Part shown: piece after piece, positions 42,016 through 50,173 of the stretch
Position numbering within the stretch: the stretch's first letter is position 1
Layout: every line of letters begins with the position of its first letter
From: VRUE01 sp963732225
Lineage (GTDB): Bacteria; Actinomycetota; Thermoleophilia; Solirubrobacterales; 70-9
Direction: 5' to 3'
Length of the DNA: 64,000 nucleotides
NCBI GenBank assembly: GCA_963732225.1
Contig: CAVSYR010000003.1
Location: 62,001 to 126,000 of the forward strand
Position numbers and translations under genes: made by a program
Notes under the pieces: generated by a model
Seen by the model: the letters and a program-made list of their open reading frames with translations, nothing else
What the model was told of the DNA's origin: nothing
Database searches by the model: none

Positions 42016-42957
42016 TTACCGGTCGCGCGAGACCTCGATCACCAGCTTGCGATGGGGGCTCTTGCGTCGCCAGGCGTCCTTGATCTCGCGCAGGGGGACG
42101 CCCTCCGTCTCGACCTTCAGCTCGCCGGCCAGGGCGTGCTCGCACATCGCCGTGAAGGCCTCGCGTTTGAGCTCGCGCGAGGCCTTGAAGTTGGTGTGCC
42201 CGATGATGCGGCCGAGCTGGTTGCGAAAACCGCGGGTGGGCAGGTCGATCGACTCGCCGGCCGAGTTGCCGATCTGGATCAGCCTGCCCTCGACGTTGAG
42301 CGCCGCCAGCGCCGCGATCGCCGGCTCGCCCCAGAGTGGGTCGACGACTACGTTGAAGCCACCGCCCGCCGCCTCCTTGAAGCGCTCCGTGAGGTCTCCC
42401 TCGCCGGCCAGCTCGACGACCGCGTCGGCGCCGAGCTCGTGGCGAGCGCGCTCGAGGCTCTCGTTGTCGCGGGCTGCGGCAACGACCCGGCTGGCCCCGA
42501 GCAGGCGGGCGCCTTGCACCGCGATCTGCCCGAGCACACCGCTTGCGCCGAGGACCAGCACCGACTCGCCCTCGCGCAGCTCCGCCCGCCAGGTCAGCGC
42601 CAGCCAGGCGGCAAGGCCGGAGATGCCGAAGCTGACGGCGAGGCCGTCCTCGACGCCCTCCGGGACGTCGATCAGCTCATCAGGCTCGACCAGGGTGCGC
42701 TCACCCAGTGAGCCGAAGGGCGCCACGGGGCTGTCGAAGTAGACGCGCCGGCCACCAGCGGTGCCGACGCCCTCCAGCCCCGGCACCGAGGGCAGGGGCG
42801 GCTCGCGGCCGGGGAACTTGCCCGCGGCGATCGTATGGTCGACCGGGTTGAGGCCGGCGACCTCGACCTCGACCACCGTCTTGCCGTCGGCGCTCGGCTC
42901 TTCGAACTCGCCGAACTCCGGATCGGCTCCGTAGTCCTTCAACACCGCTGCTTCCAT
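42016..42957 (-). CDS. Zinc-independent MDR oxidoreductase (quinone reductase-like)
   Basis: A 313-residue medium-chain dehydrogenase/reductase. The GroES-like domain opens with VEVAGLNPVDHTIAAGKFPG, and the Rossmann domain has VLVLGASGVLGQIAVQGARLLG. Structural and catalytic zinc cysteines are absent, as in NADPH:quinone reductases. It would reduce quinones or enones with NADPH. ATG 42957, 20 nt after the LLM gene on the same strand. Confidence 0.88.
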   Translation of the reverse strand: MEAAVLKDYGADPEFGEFEEPSADGKTVVEVEVAGLNPVDHTIAAGKFPGREPPLPSVPGLEGVGTAGGRRVYFDSPVAPFGSLGERTLVEPDELIDVPEGVEDGLAVSFGISGLAAWLALTWRAELREGESVLVLGASGVLGQIAVQGARLLGASRVVAAARDNESLERARHELGADAVVELAGEGDLTERFKEAAGGGFNVVVDPLWGEPAIAALAALNVEGRLIQIGNSAGESIDLPTRGFRNQLGRIIGHTNFKASRELKREAFTAMCEHALAGELKVETEGVPLREIKDAWRRKSPHRKLVIEVSRDR

Positions 42958-42977
42958 CGTCTCTCCTTCGTCTCGGC

Positions 42978-43973
42978 TCAGGCGGGCGCCGGCGATTGAC
43001 TCAGCTTCGGCAGGACCTCGCGGCCGTAGAGCTCGATCGCCCCGTGCGGGTCGGCGCCGGAGTTGTTCATCAGCGCCACGGTCGTCGCTCCCAGCTCCTC
43101 GACCTGGCGGATCCGTTCGACGTGCTCGCCCGGGTCAGCGGAGATGATCATCGCTTCGCGCAGTTCGGCGTCGCTCATCTGCTCCTCGCCGTGCTCGTAC
43201 ATCGCCTTCGGGTCGTGCCAGTCCTCCTTGTAGAACTCCTTCGGCTGGGCGCCCTTCCAGACTCGGGCGCCCTCCAGCGCCGTGTCGTCGTCCGGAGCCC
43301 AGGAAAAGGCAGCCTGCAGGACGATCTCGCCCGGCTGGCGGCCGGCGTCATCGGCGGCGGAGCGGTAGGCGTCGAGTATCTCCGGCACCGCTTCGGGATC
43401 GGCCAGGGTCCAGAGCCCGTCGCCCTGGCGCCCGGCCACCGCGGCGGCCTTGGGGCCGAAGGCGGAGACGTAGATCGGCGGTCGTCGGTCCTCGGGCAAG
43501 GTGTGGATGAAGGCGCCGTCGGCGGCGAAGTGATCGCCCTTGCCGCTCAGCTTCTTGCCGTCCCAGAGCGCGCGGATCATCTCCAGCGCCTCCTCCATGC
43601 GCTCGATCTGCTCGCCGACCGGGGGCCAGCCGTGACCGAGCGGCGCCTCGTTCAGCGCCTCGCCGGAGCCGAAGCCGAGGTAGGGCCGGCCCGGGTACAT
43701 CACCTCTAGCGTCGCCCAGGCCTGGGCGATCAGCGCCGGGTGGTAGCGGGGGCCAGGGGGAGTGACTCCGGTCCCGACGAGGACCCGCTCGGTCGCTTGC
43801 GCGGCGGCGCCGAGCCAGACCCAGGCGTTGCCGGACTCACCGCCCTCCCACCAGGGCTGGAGGTGATCGCTGCAGCCGATCCCGTCGAAGCCGGCTCGCT
43901 CAGCCTCGACCGCCTGACGCAGCAGGTCGTCGGGCGGGAACTGCTCATGGGCGCAGAAGTGGAAGTAGCGCAT
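42978..43973 (-). CDS. LLM-class F420-dependent oxidoreductase
   Basis: A 331-residue luciferase-like TIM barrel. Features such as FDGIGCSDHLQPW, VGTGVTPPGPRYHPA and YLGFGSGEALNE match the group of F420-dependent dehydrogenases related to F420-glucose-6-phosphate dehydrogenase. It would use coenzyme F420 rather than FMN, which fits actinobacteria. The substrate is not identified. ATG 43973; the MDR gene follows downstream. Confidence 0.88.
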   Translation of the reverse strand: MRYFHFCAHEQFPPDDLLRQAVEAERAGFDGIGCSDHLQPWWEGGESGNAWVWLGAAAQATERVLVGTGVTPPGPRYHPALIAQAWATLEVMYPGRPYLGFGSGEALNEAPLGHGWPPVGEQIERMEEALEMIRALWDGKKLSGKGDHFAADGAFIHTLPEDRRPPIYVSAFGPKAAAVAGRQGDGLWTLADPEAVPEILDAYRSAADDAGRQPGEIVLQAAFSWAPDDDTALEGARVWKGAQPKEFYKEDWHDPKAMYEHGEEQMSDAELREAMIISADPGEHVERIRQVEELGATTVALMNNSGADPHGAIELYGREVLPKLSQSPAPA

Positions 43974-44024
43974 GCGGCTCTGTTACCCGGTTGGGAAGCA
44001 GGCAAGCGCGGGTATCACCACGCC

Positions 44025-44705
44025 GTGCCCTCCGAGAAGCCGACCACCGTCGTCCTCGACATCGACGGCACCCTCGTCGACACCAACTACCAGCACGCGA
44101 TCGCCTGGCACCGGGCGCTGCGCGCTCACGACTACGCCGTGCAGCTCTGGCAGATCCACCGCCACATCGGCATGGGCGGCGACCAGATCGTCGCGGCCCT
44201 GATCGGTGAGGAGGCCGAGGACAGCGACGGCGACGCGATCCGGGCGGAGGAGGGCGAGGCCTACGGCGAGCTGATCGGCGAAGTGCAGGCGATGAAGGGC
44301 GCCACCGAGCTGCTGCGGGAGTTGCGCGAGGACGGCGCCAAGACGATCCTCGCCAGCTCGGCGAAGGCCGAGGAGGTCGAGCACTACCTCGACCTGCTCG
44401 ACGCCCGTGACCTGGTCGAGGGCTGGACCACCTCCGCCGACGTCGAGCGCACCAAGCCCGATCCCGACCTGGTCCACGCGGCCCTGGAGAAGGCCGGCCG
44501 CGAGACCCCGGCGGTGATGGTCGGCGACTCGACCTGGGACGTGAAGGCCGCCGAGGCAGCGGGCATCCCGACCCTTGCCGTGCTCACCGGCGGCTTCTCG
44601 GAGGAAGAGCTGCGCGAGGCCGGGGCGGCCGAGGTCTTCGAGTCGATCGGCGAGCTGCGCAAGGACCGCGGGGCACTCTCGCGCCTCGCGGTGAGCGTGG
44701 ACTGA
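44025..44705 (+). CDS. HAD-superfamily phosphatase (phosphoglycolate/beta-PGM type)
   Basis: A 226-residue HAD hydrolase, subfamily IA. Motif I is LDIDGTLVDTNYQ (nucleophile Asp about residue 11), motif II is TILASSAKAEE, the lysine is in RTKPDPDL and motif IV is VMVGDSTWDVKAAEAAG. A small helical cap follows motif I. GTG 44025 is selected because the first strand begins directly after; the long open frame upstream is antisense to the LLM gene. Substrate unknown. Confidence 0.88.
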   Translation: MPSEKPTTVVLDIDGTLVDTNYQHAIAWHRALRAHDYAVQLWQIHRHIGMGGDQIVAALIGEEAEDSDGDAIRAEEGEAYGELIGEVQAMKGATELLRELREDGAKTILASSAKAEEVEHYLDLLDARDLVEGWTTSADVERTKPDPDLVHAALEKAGRETPAVMVGDSTWDVKAAEAAGIPTLAVLTGGFSEEELREAGAAEVFESIGELRKDRGALSRLAVSVD

Positions 44706-44711
44706 GCTCGG

Positions 44712-45515
44712 TCAGCTCAGGAGCAGGATGAGGTTGATCAGCACCGCCAAAGGGGTGCCGATCAGCGAGAGGTAGCGGAAGAGCTTGGCGAAGCCGCCGC
44801 GATAGCGGACGCTCTCCATCAGGGTGAGGCCGACGACGTGCGCCATGTTGACGAGGGCGATCGCGATCGCGATCCCGATCGCGAGGGCGGCTCGGCCGGT
44901 CACTTCGCCCTTGTCGGCCGCCACCGCGGCAGCGAGGACGGCGACGATGATGGTGCCGAAGACGCCGGCGACCATGCCGGCGAAATCGGCGCGCGAGAGG
45001 CCCGGGAGGTAGGCGGTGCCGACTTCGTGGCCCTCGGCCGGATCATGGGTTCCTTGACCGGCGGTCTCGACGTCGACGACGTGCTCTGCGCCGTCCCGGT
45101 CGCTGTGCAGGACGACCATCCTCAGCGGCGGCTCGAGCCCCGCTTCCGCCTTTTCCAGCAGGCCTTCTTCGAACCAGCGCGCCTGCGCCTGCTCGTGCTC
45201 GAAGATCACGATCTCGTCCGCGGGTGCCTTCAGCAGCGCGTCTTGCGCGGCCTGGATCGGGTCGGGATCGCCCACCTCGCCGCCGGCCTCGATCCCGTTC
45301 TCGCGCAGCTCTCCGAGTACCCGCCCGAGCCGGGCCTCGGCTTCCTGCCTGGGCTCGTCGATGTCGCCGAGCGTGTGTCGCAGCGGGTTCGCCTCGACCG
45401 CCGGGACCACCACTCGCAGATCGGTTCCCTCGCTGCCGTTACCGGCGCGGATCTCGCGCAGGGAATCGGGCCCAAGCGGGTCACTGGTGACTATTGCCAG
45501 CAAGCGGTGCGCCAT
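44712..45515 (-). CDS. Universal-stress-like domain with C-terminal membrane helices
   Basis: A 267-residue two-part protein. Residues 1-150 read like a Usp/permease-associated alpha/beta domain (RLLAIVTSDPLG, LRVVVPAVEANPL, EIVIFEHEQAQARWFEEG). Residues 180-267 form three membrane helices. Related hypothetical proteins are common in this lineage; function is unknown. ATG 45515 is preferred over a longer open frame. It follows the acidic protein by 10 nt, so the two are one unit. Confidence 0.7.
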   Translation of the reverse strand: MAHRLLAIVTSDPLGPDSLREIRAGNGSEGTDLRVVVPAVEANPLRHTLGDIDEPRQEAEARLGRVLGELRENGIEAGGEVGDPDPIQAAQDALLKAPADEIVIFEHEQAQARWFEEGLLEKAEAGLEPPLRMVVLHSDRDGAEHVVDVETAGQGTHDPAEGHEVGTAYLPGLSRADFAGMVAGVFGTIIVAVLAAAVAADKGEVTGRAALAIGIAIAIALVNMAHVVGLTLMESVRYRGGFAKLFRYLSLIGTPLAVLINLILLLS

Positions 45516-45525
45516 CGTCCCTGCG

Positions 45526-45831
45526 TCACTCGTCCTCGAGGATCGCCTCATCGGCCTCCCCGTAAACGGCGCCACTCTGCTCCTCCGGAGGGGGCGGCAC
45601 GTTGTCGGGGAAGCGATGCTGATCGCCATGACTGGCGATGTCCTCCAGGTCGCGCTCGGCGAGCTCGAAGCCCTCGGCCTCACCCTCGCCGGCCTCGATC
45701 AGGGGTTGCTCGGCCGGGTCCTCCGAATCCTTGGCCACCTCCCCGCCGATGCTCCCGGCTTCCGCCGCCGCGGCCTCAGCTTCCTCCGCGGCAAGCCCTG
45801 CTTTCTCGCGCTCCTCTTGATTGGAATTCAT
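45526..45831 (-). CDS. Small acidic hypothetical protein
   Basis: A 101-residue very acidic, Ala/Glu-rich protein with no membrane segment or cysteine and probably largely disordered. The C-terminus contains PDNVPPPPEEQSG and ends in acidic residues. No family recognised. It sits between the phosphodiesterase gene and the Usp-membrane gene, all on the minus strand and closely spaced. ATG 45831; a GTG 6 nt earlier is the alternative. Confidence 0.6.
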   Translation of the reverse strand: MNSNQEEREKAGLAAEEAEAAAAEAGSIGGEVAKDSEDPAEQPLIEAGEGEAEGFELAERDLEDIASHGDQHRFPDNVPPPPEEQSGAVYGEADEAILEDE

Positions 45832-45870
45832 GGCCACCGCATACCCGCGGCGACCAGGCGGAAACGCTGG

Positions 45871-46353
45871 CTAGAACCAGACGTGCTCGAAAACCAGCCC
45901 GGTCTCGCGGGCGCTCAGCAGCCCCATCGAAGCCCGCGGCGCGCGTCGCCGCTCGGTCGGACTGCCGGGGTTGAAGATCTGAAAGCCGCCCTCGCTCTCG
46001 TGCAGGGGAAGGTGGCTGTGGCCGAAGACGACGGCGTCGGCCGTCGGAAAGCGCTGGCGCATCCGCGCCAGACGACCCTTGGCCGGGCCGGCGTCGTGAA
46101 CTATCGCGACGCTGCGGCGCTCGATCTCGACTTCCAGCTCGGCCGGCAGGGCGCGCCGCAACGACTCCTCGTCGACGTTGCCGTGCACGGCATGGACGAC
46201 CGGGCAGAGCCCTCGCAGCTCCTCCAGCACCGAAGCGGCGAAGAAGTCGCCGGCGTGGATCACCGCCTCGGCCTCGGCGATCAACTCCACACAGCGCTCG
46301 GGCAATCGGCGGGCGCCCCGTGGCATGTGGGTGTCGGCGAGGACGGCGATCAA
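45871..46353 (-). CDS. YfcE/MJ0936-type metallophosphoesterase
   Basis: A 160-residue calcineurin-like phosphoesterase. The metal-binding motifs are seen in order: LADTH, HAGDF, HGNVDE, the His in IVHDAG and GHSHLP. One position usually Gly-His-Gly is His-Asp-Ala, a small departure. Members hydrolyse phosphodiesters such as bis-pNPP; a physiological substrate is not known. ATG 46353. First gene of a compact minus-strand unit. Confidence 0.88.
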   Translation of the reverse strand: MIAVLADTHMPRGARRLPERCVELIAEAEAVIHAGDFFAASVLEELRGLCPVVHAVHGNVDEESLRRALPAELEVEIERRSVAIVHDAGPAKGRLARMRQRFPTADAVVFGHSHLPLHESEGGFQIFNPGSPTERRRAPRASMGLLSARETGLVFEHVWF

Positions 46354-46394
46354 GCGAGCGGATTGGCGAGGCGGTGGCCGGGTAGCGACGCTGA

Positions 46395-46865
46395 GTGGGG
46401 AACCTACTTGCGATCTACCTCAATGACCACCTCGCCGGCGCGACGGCGGGGGTTGAGTTGGCGCGGCGCTTGCGCGCCAGCAACGAGGGCGATAGTTCGT
46501 TTGGGCCGGAGCTGGCCGAGATCTGCACCGAGATCGAGGCCGACCGCGAGACGCTCGGGGAGATCATGGACCGCCTCGACGTGGGTCCGAGCAGGCTCAA
46601 ACCGCTCGCCGCCGTGCTCGCTGAGCGGCTGGGCCGGCTGAAGCTGAACGGGCGCCTCTGGGGCTACTCGCCGCTGAGCCGCCTCGACGAGCTGGAGCTC
46701 CTGCAACTGGGGGTCACCGGCAAGCGACGGCTGTGGCGGGCACTTGAGCACACCCACTCGGGTGAGCTTTCGGGCTTCGACCTCAGTGCCCTGGCGGAAC
46801 GGGCGACCGGCCAGCTGAGGCGGCTCGAGGCACTGCACCTCAAGGCCGCCGCGCTCGCCCTCTAG
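46395..46865 (+). CDS. Helical hypothetical protein
   Basis: A 156-residue all-helical, cytoplasmic protein beginning at GTG 46395 (VGNLLAIYLNDHLAGATAGVE). Conserved-looking features are the N-terminal DHLAGATAGVELARRL and a central LGRLKLNGRLWGYSPLSRL. The pattern of Glu and His on helices suggests a ferritin-like or four-helix fold, but no metal site is convincing. It is followed 45 nt later by the CDGSH protein. Function unknown. Confidence 0.6.
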   Translation: MGNLLAIYLNDHLAGATAGVELARRLRASNEGDSSFGPELAEICTEIEADRETLGEIMDRLDVGPSRLKPLAAVLAERLGRLKLNGRLWGYSPLSRLDELELLQLGVTGKRRLWRALEHTHSGELSGFDLSALAERATGQLRRLEALHLKAAALAL

Positions 46866-46910
46866 AGCCGCGCGTTTCCCTTCGAGGTCCGCGGGGGTAC
46901 ACGGACTGGG

Positions 46911-47162
46911 ATGAGCGACCCCGCGCCCGGAATCAAGATCACCCCATACCGCGACGGCCCCTACCTCGTGCGCGGCCCCTTCACCCTGGTCGACCAGGAC
47001 GGCAGCGAGATCGAGGTGAAACGCCGGGTCGTGGCCCTCTGCCGCTGCGGTCGCTCTCAGATCCGCCCATTCTGCGACGGCACCCATAAGGCGATTGGCT
47101 TTCAGGCCCCGAGCGGTGCCCCGGCCTCGGCCGTCGCGGGCTCGCGCGACTCGGATTCGTAG
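46911..47162 (+). CDS. CDGSH iron-sulfur domain protein
   Basis: An 83-residue [2Fe-2S] protein. The 3Cys-1His cluster motif is complete: CRCGRSQIRPFCDGTH. The upstream YLVRGPFTLVDQDGSE strand is normal for single-domain bacterial CDGSH proteins. A redox or cluster-transfer role is expected. Its last 61 nt overlap the end of the opposing glycosyltransferase gene. Confidence 0.92.
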   Translation: MSDPAPGIKITPYRDGPYLVRGPFTLVDQDGSEIEVKRRVVALCRCGRSQIRPFCDGTHKAIGFQAPSGAPASAVAGSRDSDS

Positions 47163-48166
47163 CTGCGGCGCAGGCGACGCATCGAGCTGGCCGAGTGGGG
47201 GAGCCGCCGGTCGCCATAAGGGACCCCGCCGCGCAGCTTCGATCCGAGGGCCAACCAAGAGCAGATCGAGCGCTCGCCGACCCAGGCCGGTGCCAGCAGT
47301 GCTCCGCTCAGGGGAAAGCGCTCAGCTCCGTTCGCGCGCCGGCGCCCGAGCTCGGCCAGGCCGATGGTCGCAAGTGCGGCGAGCGCCAGATGCCGTCCTC
47401 TGCCTCGGCGCGCCAGCTCGATCGCCCCCGGTCCGATCGCGAGGAAGGCGCCGAGCCGGGCCGGAATCGCGAAGTCGTCGTAGGCCTGGCGCACTCGCTG
47501 GGAGAGGAAGTGGGCGGTGCCGGGAGCCCGCCTCGCCACGTATAGATCGAGCGGGGTGATCACGGTCCCGCCGGTCGCCACGATCGTCCGCATCAGCTCC
47601 AGGTTCTCGAACAGCGCCCGGCCGTCGTAGGCGCCGCTGCGCAGGAAGGAGCTGCGGCGCACGGCAAGGGTGCCGGGGAAGTCGCCGAGCGGAAAGTCAG
47701 GGTCGCCGGTGAAGACCCTGTTCAGCAGGGAGCGGGCCGTGTCCCAGCGGGCGTGCCAGGGAAGCTCGGAGAAGTAGTTCTGCGGGCGGACCAGGTCCGC
47801 CTCGGCGAGCAGGGCGAGGGTCCGCGCCAGCGCCGCCGGCTCATAGCGGACGTCGTCGTCGGCGATCACCACCCGCTCGCACGAGCACTCGCGGACGCCC
47901 GTGATCACGCCGTTCACCTTCCCCATCGGGTAGGTGAGGTCGCCGTGCGGGGCGAGATGGGTGGCGATGCCGCGGAGCGCCTCGGCGTGTGACTCGAAGA
48001 GCGGCGGCGGCGAGCCGTCGATGACGAGAACCTCCGTCACCAGTCCGCCCTCACCCAGCGCGCGTAGATAGGCGACCAGCTCCCCGATCGGGCCGGCCTC
48101 GCTCCAGCGCAGCGGCAGCACGTAGGCGGCCTCACCGCTCCTCTCGCCCGCGGCGCCGTCGCTCAC
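47102..48166 (-). CDS. Family 2 glycosyltransferase
   Basis: A 354-residue GT-A enzyme. LPLRWSEAGPIGELVAYL begins the domain, VIADDDVRYEP is the DxD metal motif, and DFPGTLAVRRSSFL with NLELMRTI matches the acceptor side. A weakly hydrophobic region near residues 240-275 may contact the membrane. It is coupled to the haem-oxygenase-like gene by GTGA overlap, an odd partnership. Its product (surface glycan or glycolipid) is not known. Confidence 0.82.
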   Translation of the reverse strand: MSDGAAGERSGEAAYVLPLRWSEAGPIGELVAYLRALGEGGLVTEVLVIDGSPPPLFESHAEALRGIATHLAPHGDLTYPMGKVNGVITGVRECSCERVVIADDDVRYEPAALARTLALLAEADLVRPQNYFSELPWHARWDTARSLLNRVFTGDPDFPLGDFPGTLAVRRSSFLRSGAYDGRALFENLELMRTIVATGGTVITPLDLYVARRAPGTAHFLSQRVRQAYDDFAIPARLGAFLAIGPGAIELARRGRGRHLALAALATIGLAELGRRRANGAERFPLSGALLAPAWVGERSICSWLALGSKLRGGVPYGDRRLPHSASSMRRLRRSYESESREPATAEAGAPLGA

Positions 48167-49191
48167 AGCGGCCGGCGCAGCGAGGAGCTTTCGGCCTCCC
48201 AGCTCGCCAAGATTGCTCGCCCGAGGCGGTCTTCGAGGTAAAGGAGGGCGCGGGCGCCGAAGAGGATGTCATCGGCCAGCTCCGGTTCTTGGCGAGCCAG
48301 CCCGCCCGCCAGGTCGTGGGCGGCGATGTTCTCGTGCACGGCGTCGGCCTCGACGTGCTCGTCGTAGAAATCGGTGGCCTCATCGCCGAAGCCAAGGCGG
48401 CGCAGGGCGTTGCCGTAGCGGCGGTTGGGCAGGGAGGAGGTCATCTCGAACATCGCCAGGTGCCCGACGATCGCGCCGCGCCGCTCGCGCCGCAGGCCGA
48501 GTGCCGACATCAGGTTGACGGTCGCGAGCGTCTCTCCCGGCACCCGGTCCAGGTAAGCGTTCTCGCGGGCGTCGAGGCCGAGCGCCCGCATCGTCTTGGC
48601 GAATAGGAGCGAGTGCATGCGCTCGGGCCGGCCGCCGCCGTACTCGTCGCTCTGCACCTCCAACAGGGCCGTCTTCGCCGGACCGGTCAGGCGCGGGATC
48701 GCCCAGCTGTGGGGATCGGACTCCTTCAGCTGGTAGAGCGAGCGGTGGACGACGAACTCGCGGAATTCCTCCAGCCCGGCCTTGGTCTCGAGGTGCCGCG
48801 ACAGCGAGACGCCCTCGTCGGCTGCCTCCAGGCGGAAGAGCTCCTCGGCGAGCCGCGACGGGTCGACTGGCTCGACCGGCGGCAGGCTCACTTCCAGCGA
48901 GCCGAGGAAAGCCCGCTCCAGCGCGGCTCTGATCGTCAGCAGCCCCGGCTCCCACTCCCAGGCGGGGTCGACGCCGTCGAACCCTCGGTAGTGCAGCTCG
49001 AAGCAGATATAGAGAGCTAGCTGCAGGTCGTCGTCGCCGATCGGATCCTCGACCGCGGCGAGTAGAGGGGTGAGCACTTCGACCGAGTCCACGGCGTCAA
49101 CTGCCCCCGCGGGCGCGCGCAGAAGCTCCGCGACCAGCTCCGAGATCGGCCCCGATACAGGGAGCTGCTTATCCACCAGGACGCTTCTCAA
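48163..49191 (-). CDS. Iron-containing redox enzyme (haem-oxygenase-like fold)
   Basis: A 342-residue protein of the Haem_oxygenas_2/iron-containing redox enzyme group. The helical core carries the metal ligand pattern seen in this fold: Glu and His in LEVQSDEYGGGRPERMHS and EHVEADAVHENIAAHD, plus an earlier EFVVHRSLYQLKE. Related non-haem di-iron oxidases cleave or oxidise amino acid or lipid substrates. The start is TTG 49191; GTG 49176 is also possible. Confidence 0.8.
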   Translation of the reverse strand: MRSVLVDKQLPVSGPISELVAELLRAPAGAVDAVDSVEVLTPLLAAVEDPIGDDDLQLALYICFELHYRGFDGVDPAWEWEPGLLTIRAALERAFLGSLEVSLPPVEPVDPSRLAEELFRLEAADEGVSLSRHLETKAGLEEFREFVVHRSLYQLKESDPHSWAIPRLTGPAKTALLEVQSDEYGGGRPERMHSLLFAKTMRALGLDARENAYLDRVPGETLATVNLMSALGLRRERRGAIVGHLAMFEMTSSLPNRRYGNALRRLGFGDEATDFYDEHVEADAVHENIAAHDLAGGLARQEPELADDILFGARALLYLEDRLGRAILASWEAESSSLRRPL

Positions 49192-49373
49192 TTATTCCCT
49201 CTCTTTTATCTGCGGTCGGCGCTTGGCCGAGCTACCCCGCTGCCCCTGGCGCAAACGACTGCTCGTCTCGGGCACCGATGCCAGTCGGGTGTGACTCTTC
49301 TTTCTCCTTCGCGTTGCAAGCGGATCATTCGTTCGCACATGGCTCCGTCCGGCGGGCGCGCAACCATCGAGAT

Positions 49374-49577
49374 ATGTGGCAAGTAGCTGTCTTCTGCTCC
49401 GGCTGCGCTGGGGAGACCGAGGTAGTGGTCGCGGATCTCAACGATGTCGAGCGCGATGTCTGCCCCTGCGGCTGCGGCTACGTGGTGCTCTCGGTGGCGA
49501 GCTTTGAGCCTGTATACGCCGAAGAGGGTGAGCTCATCGTGCTTGCGCCGCGAGAAGACCTCTCGCTGGCTGCCTAG
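49374..49577 (+). CDS. Small Cys-rich (zinc-ribbon-like) protein
   Basis: A 67-residue protein with FCSGC in the first and CPCGCGY in the middle part, four or five cysteines arranged as a possible zinc site. MWQVAVFCSGC is a natural N-terminus, so ATG 49374 is chosen over a longer open frame. No family recognised; nucleic-acid or protein binding is possible. Confidence 0.55.
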   Translation: MWQVAVFCSGCAGETEVVVADLNDVERDVCPCGCGYVVLSVASFEPVYAEEGELIVLAPREDLSLAA

Positions 49578-49621
49578 CGCTTTTTTGCGCGGAACCGCTT
49601 CGGGCGGGTAAGGGATGCGCT

Positions 49622-50023
49622 GTGACGAGCAAGGGCGATGAGGCGCGGCTGAGCATCGACGGAGCAATCGAGTGGCGCGACGAGGATGGTGAGCTGCACC
49701 GGGTAGACGGCCCGGCGCGGGTACTCCCCAGCGGTCGCGAGGAATGGTTCCGCCACGGCCGCCTTCACCGCACTGACGGTCCGGCCGTGATCCACGCCAA
49801 CGGCTCGGTCAAGTACTACGTGGACGGCGTCCGCCACCGCGAGGGCGGGCCGGCTTGCGTCTACGTCAACGGGACCGAGAAGTGGTATCGCGAAGGCAAG
49901 CGCCACCGCGACGACGGCCCGGCGGCGATCTACCCCGACGGCCGCCACGTCTGGTTCATCGAAGGCGAGAAGGTGCGCGAAGAGCGGAGCGCCTCCCAGC
50001 CTTCGCCGGTCAGGAGGAGGTAG
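49622..50023 (+). CDS. MORN/YwqK-like repeat protein
   Basis: A 133-residue protein made of four or five repeats of about 23 residues, each roughly W(Y/F)xxGxxHRxDGPAxxxxxG (for example WFRHGRLHRTDGPAVIHANG). These repeats resemble MORN/YwqK-type antitoxin-like proteins and repeat proteins seen in phages. The GTG at 49622 starts the frame. No signal peptide. Function unknown; a protein-binding role is likely. Confidence 0.65.
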   Translation: MTSKGDEARLSIDGAIEWRDEDGELHRVDGPARVLPSGREEWFRHGRLHRTDGPAVIHANGSVKYYVDGVRHREGGPACVYVNGTEKWYREGKRHRDDGPAAIYPDGRHVWFIEGEKVREERSASQPSPVRRR

Positions 50024-50173
50024 ATCCGGCCGTCGGGCCTGCGCCGCTCCGCCCTGACGCCCAGACGGTTTCGCAGGGGCCGCGATGGGTAGACAGGCCC
50101 AGAGGCCAAGGGGAGCAGTCCCGCTCACTCCTCGCATTCCGATCCCCAAGATTCAACGGGAAAGCGAGACAAG

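Noticed and set aside
43740..44024. N-terminal extension of the HAD phosphatase at 44025
   Set aside because: The extra codons are antisense to the LLM gene; the HAD fold starts right after GTG 44025.
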